NCBI GenBank assembly: GCA_034421575.1
Contig: DAOUKG010000044.1
Coordinates: 38,668-102,667 of the forward strand
Reading direction: 5' to 3'
Length of the DNA: 64,000 nucleotides
DNA from: VXLM01 sp034421575
GTDB taxonomy: Bacteria; Chloroflexota; Dehalococcoidia; Lucifugimonadales; VXLM01
Part shown: positions 25,978 to 34,742 of the stretch, in pieces
Numbering within the stretch: the first letter of the stretch is position 1
How the letters are laid out: each line of letters begins with the position of its first letter
Program-made: the position numbers and the translations under genes
Notes under the pieces: model-generated
Database searches by the model: none
What the model was told of the DNA's origin: nothing
What the model saw: only the letters and a program-made list of their open reading frames with translations

Positions 25978-26814
25978 GTGCAGCTTGGTGGAACATTCGT
26001 CGACGTAATCAGTGACGGGACCATCTTGATTGATGGAGGCTCGATGTTCGGTCAGGTGCCCAAGTCGGAGTGGGAGCTCTACTCCAAGCCTGACCGCAAG
26101 AACAGGGTGCGCCTGGGGCTCAACTGCCTCCTCATTCGCAACTCCGCCGGAAACATCCTCATCAATGTCGGCGCGGGCTCCAAGCGCCTCGAACGGCTCA
26201 AGGAGTCGCACGGCCTTCAGGGCAACAAGCTCATCAAGGGTCTCAAGGCGCTGGGTGTTTCAGCGAGAGACATCGACACCGTCGTGCTCACCGACCTGCA
26301 GTACGACTCGGCCGGAGGATCGACCAAGCTGGAGCGTTCCGGCAAGGCCATCCCAGTCTTCCCAAAGGCCACCTACGTCGTCCAGAAGTCTGCTTGGGAC
26401 GAGGCGAACGCGCCAGACGAGCGCAACCGAAAGCTCTACAACGAAGAAGATTTCCTTCCGCTTGAAGAGGCGGGGGTCCTGAACCTCGTCGAAGGAGACA
26501 CCGAGCTCGCGCCCGGCGTATCGACAAAGGTGACGAACGGGTACTCCAGCGGTCATCAGATCGTCCTCGTCGAGGCGGGCAGCGAGCGCATCGCCTTCCT
26601 GTCCCACCTCATTCCGACGCCGTTCCACATCGCCCTCTCCACCATCTCGGCCTTCGACAAGGACCCCAGCGAGGTCATCAACGGGAAGCGCGAGGTCATC
26701 GGCATGGCGCTCAACGGCGGATGGCTCATGATCTTCGGTCTGGCCCAGGAGCAGAGCGGGGCATACGTCCAGCAACGCAACGGCAAGTCACAGCTTCTGC
26801 CCGTCGCATTTTGA
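25978..26814 (+). CDS. Metallo-beta-lactamase-fold protein lacking the metal-binding motif
   Basis: This 278-residue MBL-fold protein of the lactonase-like group starts at GTG 25978, with GGAGG 6 bases upstream. The fold's strand order is clear: DGTILIDGGSMFGQ near the start, LLIRNSAGNILINVG and VVLTDLQYDSAGG. In active members the last motif reads THxHxDHxGG; here the ligands are Asp106, Gln108, Asp110 and Ser111, so three of four are lost. A GHQ remains at the second site (GYSSGHQIVLVE), and FLSHLIPTPFH replaces the usual GDL.P. It is therefore probably a pseudo-enzyme or has new chemistry. A DUF2203 gene follows 30 bp later. Confidence 0.85.
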   Translation: MQLGGTFVDVISDGTILIDGGSMFGQVPKSEWELYSKPDRKNRVRLGLNCLLIRNSAGNILINVGAGSKRLERLKESHGLQGNKLIKGLKALGVSARDIDTVVLTDLQYDSAGGSTKLERSGKAIPVFPKATYVVQKSAWDEANAPDERNRKLYNEEDFLPLEEAGVLNLVEGDTELAPGVSTKVTNGYSSGHQIVLVEAGSERIAFLSHLIPTPFHIALSTISAFDKDPSEVINGKREVIGMALNGGWLMIFGLAQEQSGAYVQQRNGKSQLLPVAF

Positions 26815-26844
26815 TAGCGGCCGGCACAGCCGGTTCAGGGCATC

Positions 26845-27243
26845 ATGGCTGATCGCCACTACACCCTCGAGGATGCAGAGGCGTCTTTGCCATGGGTCAG
26901 GGACGCCATCGACACCATGCGCGAGGCGACCGTCGAACTCCTCGATGCGCGGACGAAGCTGAGCGCCCTCCTCGAAGTCATCCATTCCAACGGCGGCAGC
27001 ACCCATGACGAGGAAGTACACGACCTCCGCTCCCGCGTCGAAAAATCGACCGAGGCACTGCGCCTTCCCCTTGAAGAGTTCGAGGAACGGGGAATCATCA
27101 TCCGCGACCTGCAGCGCGGGCTCATCGACTTTCCCGCAATGCGAGAAGGCCGCGAGATCTACCTCTGCTGGATCTATGGTGAAGAGCGAATAGACTACTG
27201 GCATGAGCTCGACACCGGATTCGCCGGCCGTCAGCCGCTTTAG
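26845..27243 (+). CDS. DUF2203 family protein
   Basis: This 132-residue protein has a helical N-terminal half (YTLEDAEASLPWVRDAI...) and the family's hallmark C-terminal strand region GLIDFPA, LCWIYGE and YWHELDTGFAGRQP. The biochemical role is unknown. It sits 30 bp after the MBL-fold gene and is probably co-expressed. Confidence 0.88.
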   Translation: MADRHYTLEDAEASLPWVRDAIDTMREATVELLDARTKLSALLEVIHSNGGSTHDEEVHDLRSRVEKSTEALRLPLEEFEERGIIIRDLQRGLIDFPAMREGREIYLCWIYGEERIDYWHELDTGFAGRQPL

Positions 27244-27276
27244 CGCATCTACAAGTTCCTGCAGTCTCGCGTAAAC

Positions 27277-27374
27277 CACCCTTCGACAAGTTCAGAGCTT
27301 GCCCCGTACCTGATACGGGGGCGAACGTAGTTTGTATAAAGACCTGTTCGTGCTGAGCCTGCCGAAGCACGAAG
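27277..27374. repeat. Interspersed repeat cluster
   Basis: CCCTTCGACAAGTTCAGAG, a CCCCGTACCTGATACGGGG palindrome and CTGTTCGTGCTGAGCCTGCC form a nested copy of the stem-loop family in the convergent gap between the DUF2203 and SDR genes. Confidence 0.65.
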
Positions 27375-27406
27375 ACTGAGTCCATGCAAGATAACAAAAG
27401 CACAGT

Positions 27407-28078
27407 CTATGGTCGCCCTGCCCCAACCTCAAGCGCCGCCCCCGTCGTGAATGAGCATTCGCTTGACGCCAGCCAGCACACCGTCGAGACAATCCCCTCC
27501 GTCAGTTCCTGACCCTCAGAAACTACTACCGCATTGACCAGAATCCCCGTCTCTACAACCGACATCGCGACCGCCTTCGTCAGACCAATCAGGGCAGCCT
27601 GGCTGGCTGAGCGGAGGCTCCGGCTCGGACGCCCTTGCATCCCAATATCTGAAGCTATCGTGACGATGCGCCCGTAGCTGCGCTCGATCATCGCGGGAAT
27701 CACTGCCTGGCAATACAGTAGAGGACCGCGCACGTCGTTCCGGTACAGGCCGTCGAGTACTTTCGGGCCATGAGCATAGAGCGGGCCGGAAACGTCCGGA
27801 GACAGGTCTGCGTAGACGACGATATCCACCCTCCCCCACACCAGCTTCGCCGTCGTCGCCGCCCACTTCGCCGCCGCCGGATCAGCCGGATCTCCAACCA
27901 GCAGGCGTCCCTGGATACCCTCCGCGTCCAGCAGGTCAGCCGCCCGCTCGCCCATGACGCGGTCAGCCTCCACGAGGACGATGCTCGCTCCCTCGCGTCC
28001 CATCCGCATCGCCACGCCGAACCCTAGGTCCGACCCGCCTCCAACGACTATCGCGACCTGCCCGTCAAATCGACCCAT
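27407..28078 (-). CDS. Short-chain dehydrogenase/reductase with altered active site
   Basis: This 223-residue SDR-fold protein has the nucleotide-binding loop GGGSDLGFG (13-21) with the usual spacing, and the conserved Ser143. At the YxxxK position it reads Arg156-S-A-S-Gln160, so both the catalytic Tyr and Lys are replaced. It may bind NAD(P) without normal reductase chemistry. ATG 28078 gives the standard N-terminus (MGRFDGQVAIVVG); no clear ribosome site. Transcription may end at the repeat cluster. The function is not predictable. Confidence 0.8.
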   Translation of the reverse strand: MGRFDGQVAIVVGGGSDLGFGVAMRMGREGASIVLVEADRVMGERAADLLDAEGIQGRLLVGDPADPAAAKWAATTAKLVWGRVDIVVYADLSPDVSGPLYAHGPKVLDGLYRNDVRGPLLYCQAVIPAMIERSYGRIVTIASDIGMQGRPSRSLRSASQAALIGLTKAVAMSVVETGILVNAVVVSEGQELTEGIVSTVCWLASSECSFTTGAALEVGAGRP

Positions 28079-28227
28079 GTGTCTTAGCAAGCCCTCGCTT
28101 ATCCTGCCGGAGTACCAAAATTGGCATCTTCATCGAACACCGGCCTCGTTCGCCCTGAGCTTGTCGAAGGGCAATTCACATCAACGCGCACCTACTCTAC
28201 GGCCCGACGAATGCGGGGTCAACGGCG

Positions 28228-28233
28228 TATACT
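28228..28233 (+). promoter_or_regulatory. -10-like TATACT just before the methyltransferase start
   Basis: TATACT ends 6 bp before the ATG at 28240, so transcription would begin at about the start codon (leaderless mRNA). The -35 region is weak. Confidence 0.3.
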
Positions 28234-28239
28234 CGGCCC

Positions 28240-28902
28240 ATGGAACCGTCCGGCCAGACATGCCCACTGTGTCTCTCCACAGGTGCTATGCTCTTTCACA
28301 CCAGCACACAAAAGAACCTCGAACGGGACTACTACAGCTGCGGAAACTGCGATCTCGTCTTCGTCCCCCCGGAATTCCACGTGGACGAGGACGCCGCCCG
28401 GCAGAGATACTTGACTCATGACAACGATCCCGACAACGCTGATTACCGGCGGTTCCTGTCGCGGCTGTGGGAGGAGCTTCGTCCTCGTCTGCCGGAAGGG
28501 GCGCGAGGGCTTGACTACGGCGCGGGTCCCGGTCCGGCTCTGGCGGCGATGATCCAGGAAGACGGATTCACGGCCGCCCTCTACGACCCCATCTTCCATC
28601 CCGACGAGACAGTGCTCGATGACAGCTACGACTTCATCGTGTGCACCGAGACGGTTGAGCACTTCTCCACGCCCCGCGCAGACTTCTTGCGGCTAGACCA
28701 ATTGCTTATGCCGGGAGGATGGCTCGGCATCATGACGGAGATTCTGGAGGACCGAGAGGGTTTCGGTGACTGGTACTATCACCGTGATCCGACGCACGTG
28801 GCGTTCTACACGCGCCGTACGTTTCGGTGGATCGGCGGGTGGCTCCAGCTTCAAGTCGAAGTACCGCGTCCTAGGGTCATACTGCTGCACAAACCCGGCT
28901 GA
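28240..28902 (+). CDS. Class I SAM-dependent methyltransferase
   Basis: This 220-residue protein begins with a Cys pair pattern CPLCLS ... CGNCDLVFVPP (about 6-45), a zinc-ribbon-like N-terminus found in several small-molecule methyltransferases. It continues with the Rossmann SAM site GLDYGAGPGPALAAM (about 88) and CTETVEHFSTP (about 131). The C-terminal LHKPG end is short. The substrate is unknown. No ribosome site is seen, which fits a leaderless start. Confidence 0.85.
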   Translation: MEPSGQTCPLCLSTGAMLFHTSTQKNLERDYYSCGNCDLVFVPPEFHVDEDAARQRYLTHDNDPDNADYRRFLSRLWEELRPRLPEGARGLDYGAGPGPALAAMIQEDGFTAALYDPIFHPDETVLDDSYDFIVCTETVEHFSTPRADFLRLDQLLMPGGWLGIMTEILEDREGFGDWYYHRDPTHVAFYTRRTFRWIGGWLQLQVEVPRPRVILLHKPG

Positions 28903-28982
28903 GTACACCCCCAATCCCTCACCTAATTCGGACGGGCAGCATGACGGACTGCCCCCAATGTTATGACGATGCACCTCGCCGG

Positions 28983-29039
28983 GGATGAATTCCGGCCCCG
29001 TATCGGAGTACGGGGCAAGCTCTCCGCCGGAATGACGGA
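28983..29039. repeat. Long form of the palindromic repeat with nested hairpin
   Basis: The arms ATTCCGG and CCGGAATGACGG enclose a second palindrome CCCCGTATCGGAGTACGGGG. Same form at 39551-39605, 61128-61181 and 62954-63009. Confidence 0.7.
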
Positions 29040-29069
29040 GGTTGGGGATTTTGGTACGCGCTCCCTGTT

Positions 29070-29097
29070 TTGCATTCGGGGGGGCGTCTGGTATAGT
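29070..29097 (+). promoter_or_regulatory. Sigma70-type promoter candidate for fabF
   Basis: TTGCAT and TATAGT with 16-bp spacing, 67 bp before the fabF ATG and 31 bp after a repeat. Confidence 0.5.
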
Positions 29098-29163
29098 CAC
29101 TTGAACGCTGGGAGTCCGGGCGTCGCTGGAAGACTCGATCGTACGGCGGGAGAACACCCACTT

Positions 29164-30405
29164 ATGACCTCGCGGATCGTCGTTACAGGTATTGGAGTCG
29201 TCAGTCCGGTTGGGCTGTCGAGGGACAGTACTTGGAAAAACCTGCTGGCCGGGGTATCGGGCATCGACCACATTGCCGCGTTCAATCCCGAGGACCTTGA
29301 GACGACCATCGCGGGCGAGGTCAAGGACTTCGAGCCGACCGACTACATGAGCCGGAAGGACTCCAGGAGGATGGACCGTTTCTCCCAGTTGGCGGTCGCG
29401 GCCGCGAGCGAGGCCATCGAGCACGCGCAGTTCACGGACCTGAACGGCAACGGCGAGCGGGTCTCCGTCATGGTCGCGAGCGGCATTGGGGGGATCATCA
29501 CCCTCTCGGAGCAGATCGGCGTCATGGACGCGAGAGGCCCCAAGCGGGTCAGCCCGTTCCTCGTGCCGATGATGTTGCCCGACATGGCGTCAGGCCAGGT
29601 CTCCATGGCGATTGGAGCGAGGGGACCTAACTACTCCACCGTTTCGGCGTGCGCCAGCGGCGGTGACGCCATCGGGCAGGCGCAGTCGCTGCTGCGCATG
29701 GGCGTGGCGGACGCGGTCATCGCGGGGGGGACCGAGGCGGCGATATGCCCCATTGGAGTGGCCGGATTCAATTCGGTGAAGGCGCTCTCACGCCGCAACG
29801 ACGAGCCGCAGAAGGCGTCACGTCCGTTCGATGCCCAGCGGGACGGGTTCGTGCTGGGAGAGGGCGCGGGAATCCTGGTGATGGAGTCCCTGGAAAATGC
29901 ACAGGAACGTGGGGCCGAGCCCATTGTCGAGATGGCCGGATACGGTTCAACCTCCGACGCTCACCACATCACGCAGCCTCATCCCGAGGGCGAGGGGGCC
30001 GCGAGGGCGATGGAGATGGCGCTTGCGGACGCGGGAATGTCACCCGAAGACATTGATTACATCAACGCGCACGGCACGTCCACCCCTCTCAACGACAGGA
30101 GCGAGACCCTGGCGATGAAGAGGGTCTTCGGTGACGAGGCATACAAAATTCCCATCAGTTCAACGAAGTCGATGACGGGCCACCTGCTCGGCGCAAGCGG
30201 CGCTCTTGAAGCGGCGGTAGCAGCGCTCGCGATCTCGAAATCGGCAGCGCCGCCGACCATCAACCTGGAGGAGCCGGACGCCGACTGTGACCTGGACTAC
30301 ATCCCTCACGTCGCACGTCGGGGCAGGATCCGAACGGCGATGAGCAACTCGTTCGGCTTCGGTGGGCACAACGTCAGCCTCATATTCAAAGAATTCAACG
30401 GGTAG
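29164..30405 (+). CDS. fabF: 3-oxoacyl-ACP synthase II
   Basis: This 413-residue condensing enzyme elongates fatty acids by joining malonyl-ACP to acyl-ACP. The Cys-His-His triad is in STVSACASGGD (Cys about 163), NAHGTSTPLND (about 302) and MTGHLLGASGALE (about 339). The N-terminus MTSRIVVTGIGVVSPVG is standard, so the ATG at 29164 is the start; the frame's upstream extension is repeat sequence. No acpP, fabD or fabG genes adjoin; recJ follows after 48 bp. Confidence 0.96.
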   Translation: MTSRIVVTGIGVVSPVGLSRDSTWKNLLAGVSGIDHIAAFNPEDLETTIAGEVKDFEPTDYMSRKDSRRMDRFSQLAVAAASEAIEHAQFTDLNGNGERVSVMVASGIGGIITLSEQIGVMDARGPKRVSPFLVPMMLPDMASGQVSMAIGARGPNYSTVSACASGGDAIGQAQSLLRMGVADAVIAGGTEAAICPIGVAGFNSVKALSRRNDEPQKASRPFDAQRDGFVLGEGAGILVMESLENAQERGAEPIVEMAGYGSTSDAHHITQPHPEGEGAARAMEMALADAGMSPEDIDYINAHGTSTPLNDRSETLAMKRVFGDEAYKIPISSTKSMTGHLLGASGALEAAVAALAISKSAAPPTINLEEPDADCDLDYIPHVARRGRIRTAMSNSFGFGGHNVSLIFKEFNG

Positions 30406-30453
30406 CCTCGCAGCCTAAGCAGCGACGCTCTCCGCAACAACAAAGCGTTATCT

Positions 30454-32145
30454 ATGCTCGACAAGGTCTGGAAAGTTCTTCCAGCGCCGCCCGACGGGTA
30501 CGCCGACGCCATCGGCTTTCATCCGTTCGACGCGCAGCTGCTGTACAACCGCGGAATCGGCACTGCGGACGAGGCCTCGGCGTTCCTCGAGGCCGGGGAC
30601 GAACTCGCGCACGATCCGTTCCTCCTGCCGGACATGAACAAGGCGGCCTCACGCCTTCGGACGGCGATTCTCTGGGACGACACGGTCGGCGTATTCGGAG
30701 ATTTCGATACCGACGGCGTATCGGGCACGGCAATCGTCGTCTCCGCTTTGGAGAGCCTGGGGCTGAAGGTGGTGCCGTACCTGCCACATCGCGTGGATGA
30801 GGGGCATGGCCTGAACATCCAGGCAATCGAGTCGCTTGCCGAGCAGGGAGTCACTCTGCTGGTCACGGTCGACAACGGCATAGGCTCCCGGATGGAAATT
30901 GCCCATGCCCTGCGACACGGCATCGAGACGATCATCACGGACCACCACGCCCTGCCGGATGATCCTCCCCAGGCTACGGCGATCGTGAATCCCCGCAGGG
31001 GCGACTCGGTCTACCCTTACGAACACCTGACCGGAGCAGGACTCGCGTACAAGCTGATCGAGGGCCTGTGGATGTCGCTCGGAAGGGAAACGCCGGAACA
31101 CCTCTTGGAGCTTGCGGCCCTTGGCACGGTTGCCGACGTTGCTCCTCTCTCCGGGGAGAACCGTTTCATCGTCAAGCGGGGGTTGGAACTGATGAGTTCG
31201 ACCAGCCATCCGGGCATTCGGGCACTGCTCATGCTGAGCGGAGCCAACCGCCGGGAACTGGACTCGGAGTCGCTGTCGTTTTCGATCATTCCCCGCCTGA
31301 ACGCGGCAGGGAGGCTGGGCGACGCGAAGGTCAGTCTCGACCTCCTGACCACCGGCAACGAAAGAGAAGCGAAGAAGATCGCCGCCACCCTGGAAGAGGT
31401 GAATGAAGAACGCAAGGCGTTGGCCTCGACCAGCATCGAGGAGGCCAGAAGACAGGTCTACTCCTTCGGAGGAGGAAAACTGCCGCCACTGCTGTTCGTG
31501 GAGAGCGAGGGTTGGCTGCCCGGGATCCTCGGCCTGATAGCAAGCAATCTCTCAGAACAGTTCTACCGGCCGGCCGTGGTGGTGCGGCGAGGTGAAGTAG
31601 AGTCAAGGGCGAGTGCAAGGAGCATACCGGAGTTCGACATCATCGACGCGATCCGCTCGACCAGCCCGAACCTTCACCGGCACGGCGGGCATCCGGAGGC
31701 GGCAGGATTCACCGTCTCCACCGGCGACCTGCCCCGTCTGCAGGAAGAGCTTATCGCGGTGGCGTCAGATCGGTTGAAGGACACGATGCTTGTTCCCTCG
31801 ATTGAGATCGACGTTGTGGCGTCACCTTCGACGCTTCCGGGAGAACGGTTCGACTTCATGCAGAGGGTTGGCCCGTTCGGCAAGGACAATCCTCCACCAA
31901 CACTGTTGATGCGGGAAACTCGGGTGCTCCGGGCCATCCGCGTAGGGGCGTCGCGAGACCACCTGAAACTGCAGCTTTCCCATGGGGGGAAGGTCTGGGA
32001 CGCCATCGCCTTCAAGCAGGGCGACAAGCGGGTGGGGCCGGGAGATACGATCGACGTGGTCTACACGTTCGGCCTCAACACCTGGAACGGGCAGACGAGC
32101 TACCAGCTAACCGTGCTGGACTTTCGCCAATCGACGGGGCATTAG
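30454..32145 (+). CDS. recJ: Single-stranded-DNA-specific exonuclease RecJ
   Basis: This 563-residue 5'-3' ssDNA exonuclease acts in recombination and mismatch repair. DHH-family motifs are in order: GDFDTDGVSGTA (about 87), VTVDNGIGS (about 137), ITDHHALPD (about 164), then the DHHA1 region with HRHGGHPEAAGFT (about 406) and a C-terminal OB-fold. Length is typical. ATG start. It is probably co-transcribed with fabF. A complete gene with all catalytic motifs. Confidence 0.96.
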   Translation: MLDKVWKVLPAPPDGYADAIGFHPFDAQLLYNRGIGTADEASAFLEAGDELAHDPFLLPDMNKAASRLRTAILWDDTVGVFGDFDTDGVSGTAIVVSALESLGLKVVPYLPHRVDEGHGLNIQAIESLAEQGVTLLVTVDNGIGSRMEIAHALRHGIETIITDHHALPDDPPQATAIVNPRRGDSVYPYEHLTGAGLAYKLIEGLWMSLGRETPEHLLELAALGTVADVAPLSGENRFIVKRGLELMSSTSHPGIRALLMLSGANRRELDSESLSFSIIPRLNAAGRLGDAKVSLDLLTTGNEREAKKIAATLEEVNEERKALASTSIEEARRQVYSFGGGKLPPLLFVESEGWLPGILGLIASNLSEQFYRPAVVVRRGEVESRASARSIPEFDIIDAIRSTSPNLHRHGGHPEAAGFTVSTGDLPRLQEELIAVASDRLKDTMLVPSIEIDVVASPSTLPGERFDFMQRVGPFGKDNPPPTLLMRETRVLRAIRVGASRDHLKLQLSHGGKVWDAIAFKQGDKRVGPGDTIDVVYTFGLNTWNGQTSYQLTVLDFRQSTGH

Positions 32146-32164
32146 AGGAGAGACCCGAAGCTGT

Positions 32165-33040
32165 CTAGCGGGACTTTCGGCGGCGTTCCGCTCGCGTTCC
32201 CCTCACACGCTCGGCGATCTCCTCGCTGACAACCTCGACTCTCTTGGTGAACCGTGCGCGCGCCAGGAGCAGCGGGATGGTGATGATGAGGACTGCCAGC
32301 GCGATGAAGTGCGCTTCCTGCATCCCCAAGGCCCACACCTTGTCTTCGCGGAAGAACGTGATGGCGAAGCGTCCGACGGCGTACAGCGCCAAGTAGAGCG
32401 CGAACAGCATTCCGTCGGGCCTGATGCGGTCCCGGAGCAGCCACAGAACGGCCATGCACAGGGAGTTCCAGAGAATCTCGTAGACGATGACGGGATGGAC
32501 ATAGTCCATGGTGAGGACGCCGCCGTTTGCACACTGTGCGGCCGGGCTTTCGGGATGAATCCAGCGCATGCCGAAGAACAGGTCGAGCGGCTTGGCGCAG
32601 TGCTCGCCGTTGATGATGTCGCCGATGCGCCCGATGGACTGCGCGAACGGCAGGACGGGCGCGGTGAGATCGGCAATCACGCCGACGGGGTGCTTTGCGA
32701 AGTAGGCGTATGCCGCCCCTCCGATGAATCCTCCGAGGATGCCTCCCCAAAGCCCGATGCCTCCGCTCCAGACGGCGAGAATCTGGCCGGGGTCGTCCTG
32801 GTAGATGTCCCAGTTGTCGATGACGTGCACAAGGCGCGCGCCGATGATTCCGCCGATGATCGCCCATATTGCGATGGAGTAGATCGCGTCGGACTCGATG
32901 CCCTTCATCGTTGCCCACCTGCCCACGAGGACAACGGCGACCGTGACCGCGATGAACGTGAGGAATCCGTGCCAGCTTACAACGAAGGCCCCGACGAAGT
33001 CGCCGGAAAAGAGGTTGGGATGAATGTCGATGGTTATCAT
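32165..33040 (-). CDS. lgt: Prolipoprotein diacylglyceryl transferase
   Basis: This 291-residue polytopic membrane enzyme attaches diacylglycerol to lipobox cysteines, the first step of lipoprotein maturation. It has about seven hydrophobic segments. The signature region (ARLVHVIDNWDIYQDDP, then IGRIGDIINGEHC) holds the conserved Arg/Asn-Gly residues, and HPVIVYEILWNS follows. ATG start at 33040. It would process the lipoproteins seen elsewhere in the window (1696, 3210, 58348). Convergent with recJ, 19 bp apart. Confidence 0.96.
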   Translation of the reverse strand: MITIDIHPNLFSGDFVGAFVVSWHGFLTFIAVTVAVVLVGRWATMKGIESDAIYSIAIWAIIGGIIGARLVHVIDNWDIYQDDPGQILAVWSGGIGLWGGILGGFIGGAAYAYFAKHPVGVIADLTAPVLPFAQSIGRIGDIINGEHCAKPLDLFFGMRWIHPESPAAQCANGGVLTMDYVHPVIVYEILWNSLCMAVLWLLRDRIRPDGMLFALYLALYAVGRFAITFFREDKVWALGMQEAHFIALAVLIITIPLLLARARFTKRVEVVSEEIAERVRGTRAERRRKSR

Positions 33041-33094
33041 GCGCTATTCTGCCGGAAAAGGGACTGAACTACTGTATGAAGGGAGCGCCCGCGT

Positions 33095-33205
33095 GTCAAG
33101 TATACGGGCGTGAGGTAAACACCCCTTACCCATGTAGATACCCGCTTTCGCGGATATGACGGTGGCTGTGTGCGTTGAGCGCTCTCACGAAGTCTGAACA
33201 GTTAA
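33095..33205. mobile_element. MITE-like element A2 (one end decayed)
   Basis: Bases 33117-33205 closely match 42087-42175 (GATACCCGC hairpin, then GTGTGCGTTGAGCGCTCTCA and TCTGAACAGTTAAC at the right end). The left terminal repeat is not recognisable. It lies just upstream of the Xer recombinase gene. Confidence 0.55.
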
Positions 33206-33282
33206 CTATGATATGGAGGCGAGGAGACGCATGTTACAATAATAGGTGACGCTCATCGAATTCTCCGCTTGGCTTTCGCACA

Positions 33283-34185
33283 ATGAATCACGCCGTCGAA
33301 CAGTTCCTCAACTACAACACCGTCGAACGTGGTCTGTCACCCAACACGCTGGCAGCCTACCGAAACGACCTGGCGCAGTTCGTGGAATTCCTGCAGACGC
33401 GGGACCCCTCTCTGCAGGGGGACGGCTCGTGGAAGAGGATCGACGTGGACGCTCTCTCGGCCTTCGTCCTCGATCTGCACGAGCGAGGATACACCGACAA
33501 GACGAAGACCCGAAAAGTCGCTTCGACCAAGGCGCTGTTCGGCTTCTTGCTGGAAGAGGGCGTCATAGACAAGAACCCCATGGAGGATTTCACGTCGCCC
33601 GGGGTTGGAGAGTCGTTACCGGAAACGCTGTCAATTGACGAGGTCGATGCGCTCCTGTCAGTAAACGAGGAGGACTCCCCGATGGCGTTGCGGGACCGGG
33701 CGATTGTCGAGGTAATGTACGCGACGGGAGTTCGAGTCAGCGAACTGGTGTCGCTGGACATCGAAGACATCGACCTGGAAGAGAACTTCGTCCGCTGCAT
33801 GGGGAAGGGTTCGAAAGAGCGGATCATTCCGATTCACGACGAGGCAGTCGAAGTGGTGAGAGAGTACCTGCGGGAGGGGAGGCCATCCATGGCCGGTTCT
33901 CAGGCAGGCAGGGCGTTGTTCGTGAGCAGGAAGGGCGGAAGACTCACGCGCCAAGGGTTTTGGCTGATACTCAAGGGGCGGGCGCAGGCGGCAGGGATCG
34001 ACCGGAACATCACGCCACACACGCTGAGGCACAGTTTCGCGACCCATCTGCTCATTGGGGGCGCGCAGCTGCGGCACGTACAGGAACTGCTTGGCCACGC
34101 GAGCATCACAACGACACAGGTATATACCCATCTGACGAGCGAGCACGTCCGGGCTCAGTACGAGAGCGCACATCCGCGAGCCTGA
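33283..34185 (+). CDS. Xer-type tyrosine recombinase (XerC/XerD)
   Basis: This 300-residue site-specific recombinase is of the kind that resolves chromosome dimers. It has an N-terminal SAM-like core-binding domain (about 1-90) and a C-terminal catalytic domain with every key residue: Arg in ATGVRVSEL (about 147), Lys in GKGSKERIIP (about 171), HTLRHSFATHLL (about 246-257), the late His in LLGHASITTTQ and the Tyr nucleophile in VYTH. Length equals XerC/XerD; which of the two cannot be said. No phage or integron genes adjoin, so a housekeeping role is likely. Confidence 0.93.
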   Translation: MNHAVEQFLNYNTVERGLSPNTLAAYRNDLAQFVEFLQTRDPSLQGDGSWKRIDVDALSAFVLDLHERGYTDKTKTRKVASTKALFGFLLEEGVIDKNPMEDFTSPGVGESLPETLSIDEVDALLSVNEEDSPMALRDRAIVEVMYATGVRVSELVSLDIEDIDLEENFVRCMGKGSKERIIPIHDEAVEVVREYLREGRPSMAGSQAGRALFVSRKGGRLTRQGFWLILKGRAQAAGIDRNITPHTLRHSFATHLLIGGAQLRHVQELLGHASITTTQVYTHLTSEHVRAQYESAHPRA

Positions 34186-34271
34186 ACGACAGGACTTGCC
34201 GAACAGCCGCGATCCGTAGGACAATAGCCTACGCCGACATGAAATACGACTAGCAGCGCCGGAGGGAGACG

Positions 34272-34634
34272 ATGCCGAGCAAGGGCCAGAAGGTTGCCAA
34301 ACGTCAGAACCAGATGCGGAACCGCAAGAGGCGAGGGCCGCGCCGATCTTCAACGCAGCAGTTCGAGGTGGGCCCTGCGGTCTCGAAGACGAACCTTGAC
34401 GAGGATGAGGGCGCCGCTCCGGCGGCTGCAATGGCGACTGCTACGGCTGCCGCCCCTGTCTCCGGCACCGCCGCCGCTCCCATGCGAAGACGCCGGTCCA
34501 AGCAGCAGGTTGAGGACCAGGGATCAGTGGCGTCTCGCTTCCTCCCCGGAGAGCTTCGGCACATCGGAATTGTAACCGCGGTCATTGTTGCCATCCTTGC
34601 AGTCGCGACCGTTACCCTCGGCGGTTCGATCTAG
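34272..34634 (+). CDS. Tail-anchored basic protein of unknown function
   Basis: These 120 residues have a strongly basic N-terminus (MPSKGQKVAKRQNQMRNRKR), an Ala/Thr-rich low-complexity middle, a second basic patch (PMRRRRSKQQ) and one C-terminal hydrophobic helix (about 97-116) ending in GGSI. GGAGG lies 7 bases before the ATG. The layout implies a cytoplasmic nucleic-acid or ribosome-binding part tethered to the membrane. I do not recognise the family. Confidence 0.65.
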   Translation: MPSKGQKVAKRQNQMRNRKRRGPRRSSTQQFEVGPAVSKTNLDEDEGAAPAAAMATATAAAPVSGTAAAPMRRRRSKQQVEDQGSVASRFLPGELRHIGIVTAVIVAILAVATVTLGGSI

Positions 34635-34742
34635 AGAACCCATCTCACCATATCGGAACTGCAGGACAACCCTGCGGCACGTTCGCAGTGAGCCGGTCGT
34701 TCTGCTCGATGTCCGGTTTGCCGCATTGAAACGGGTTAGACG

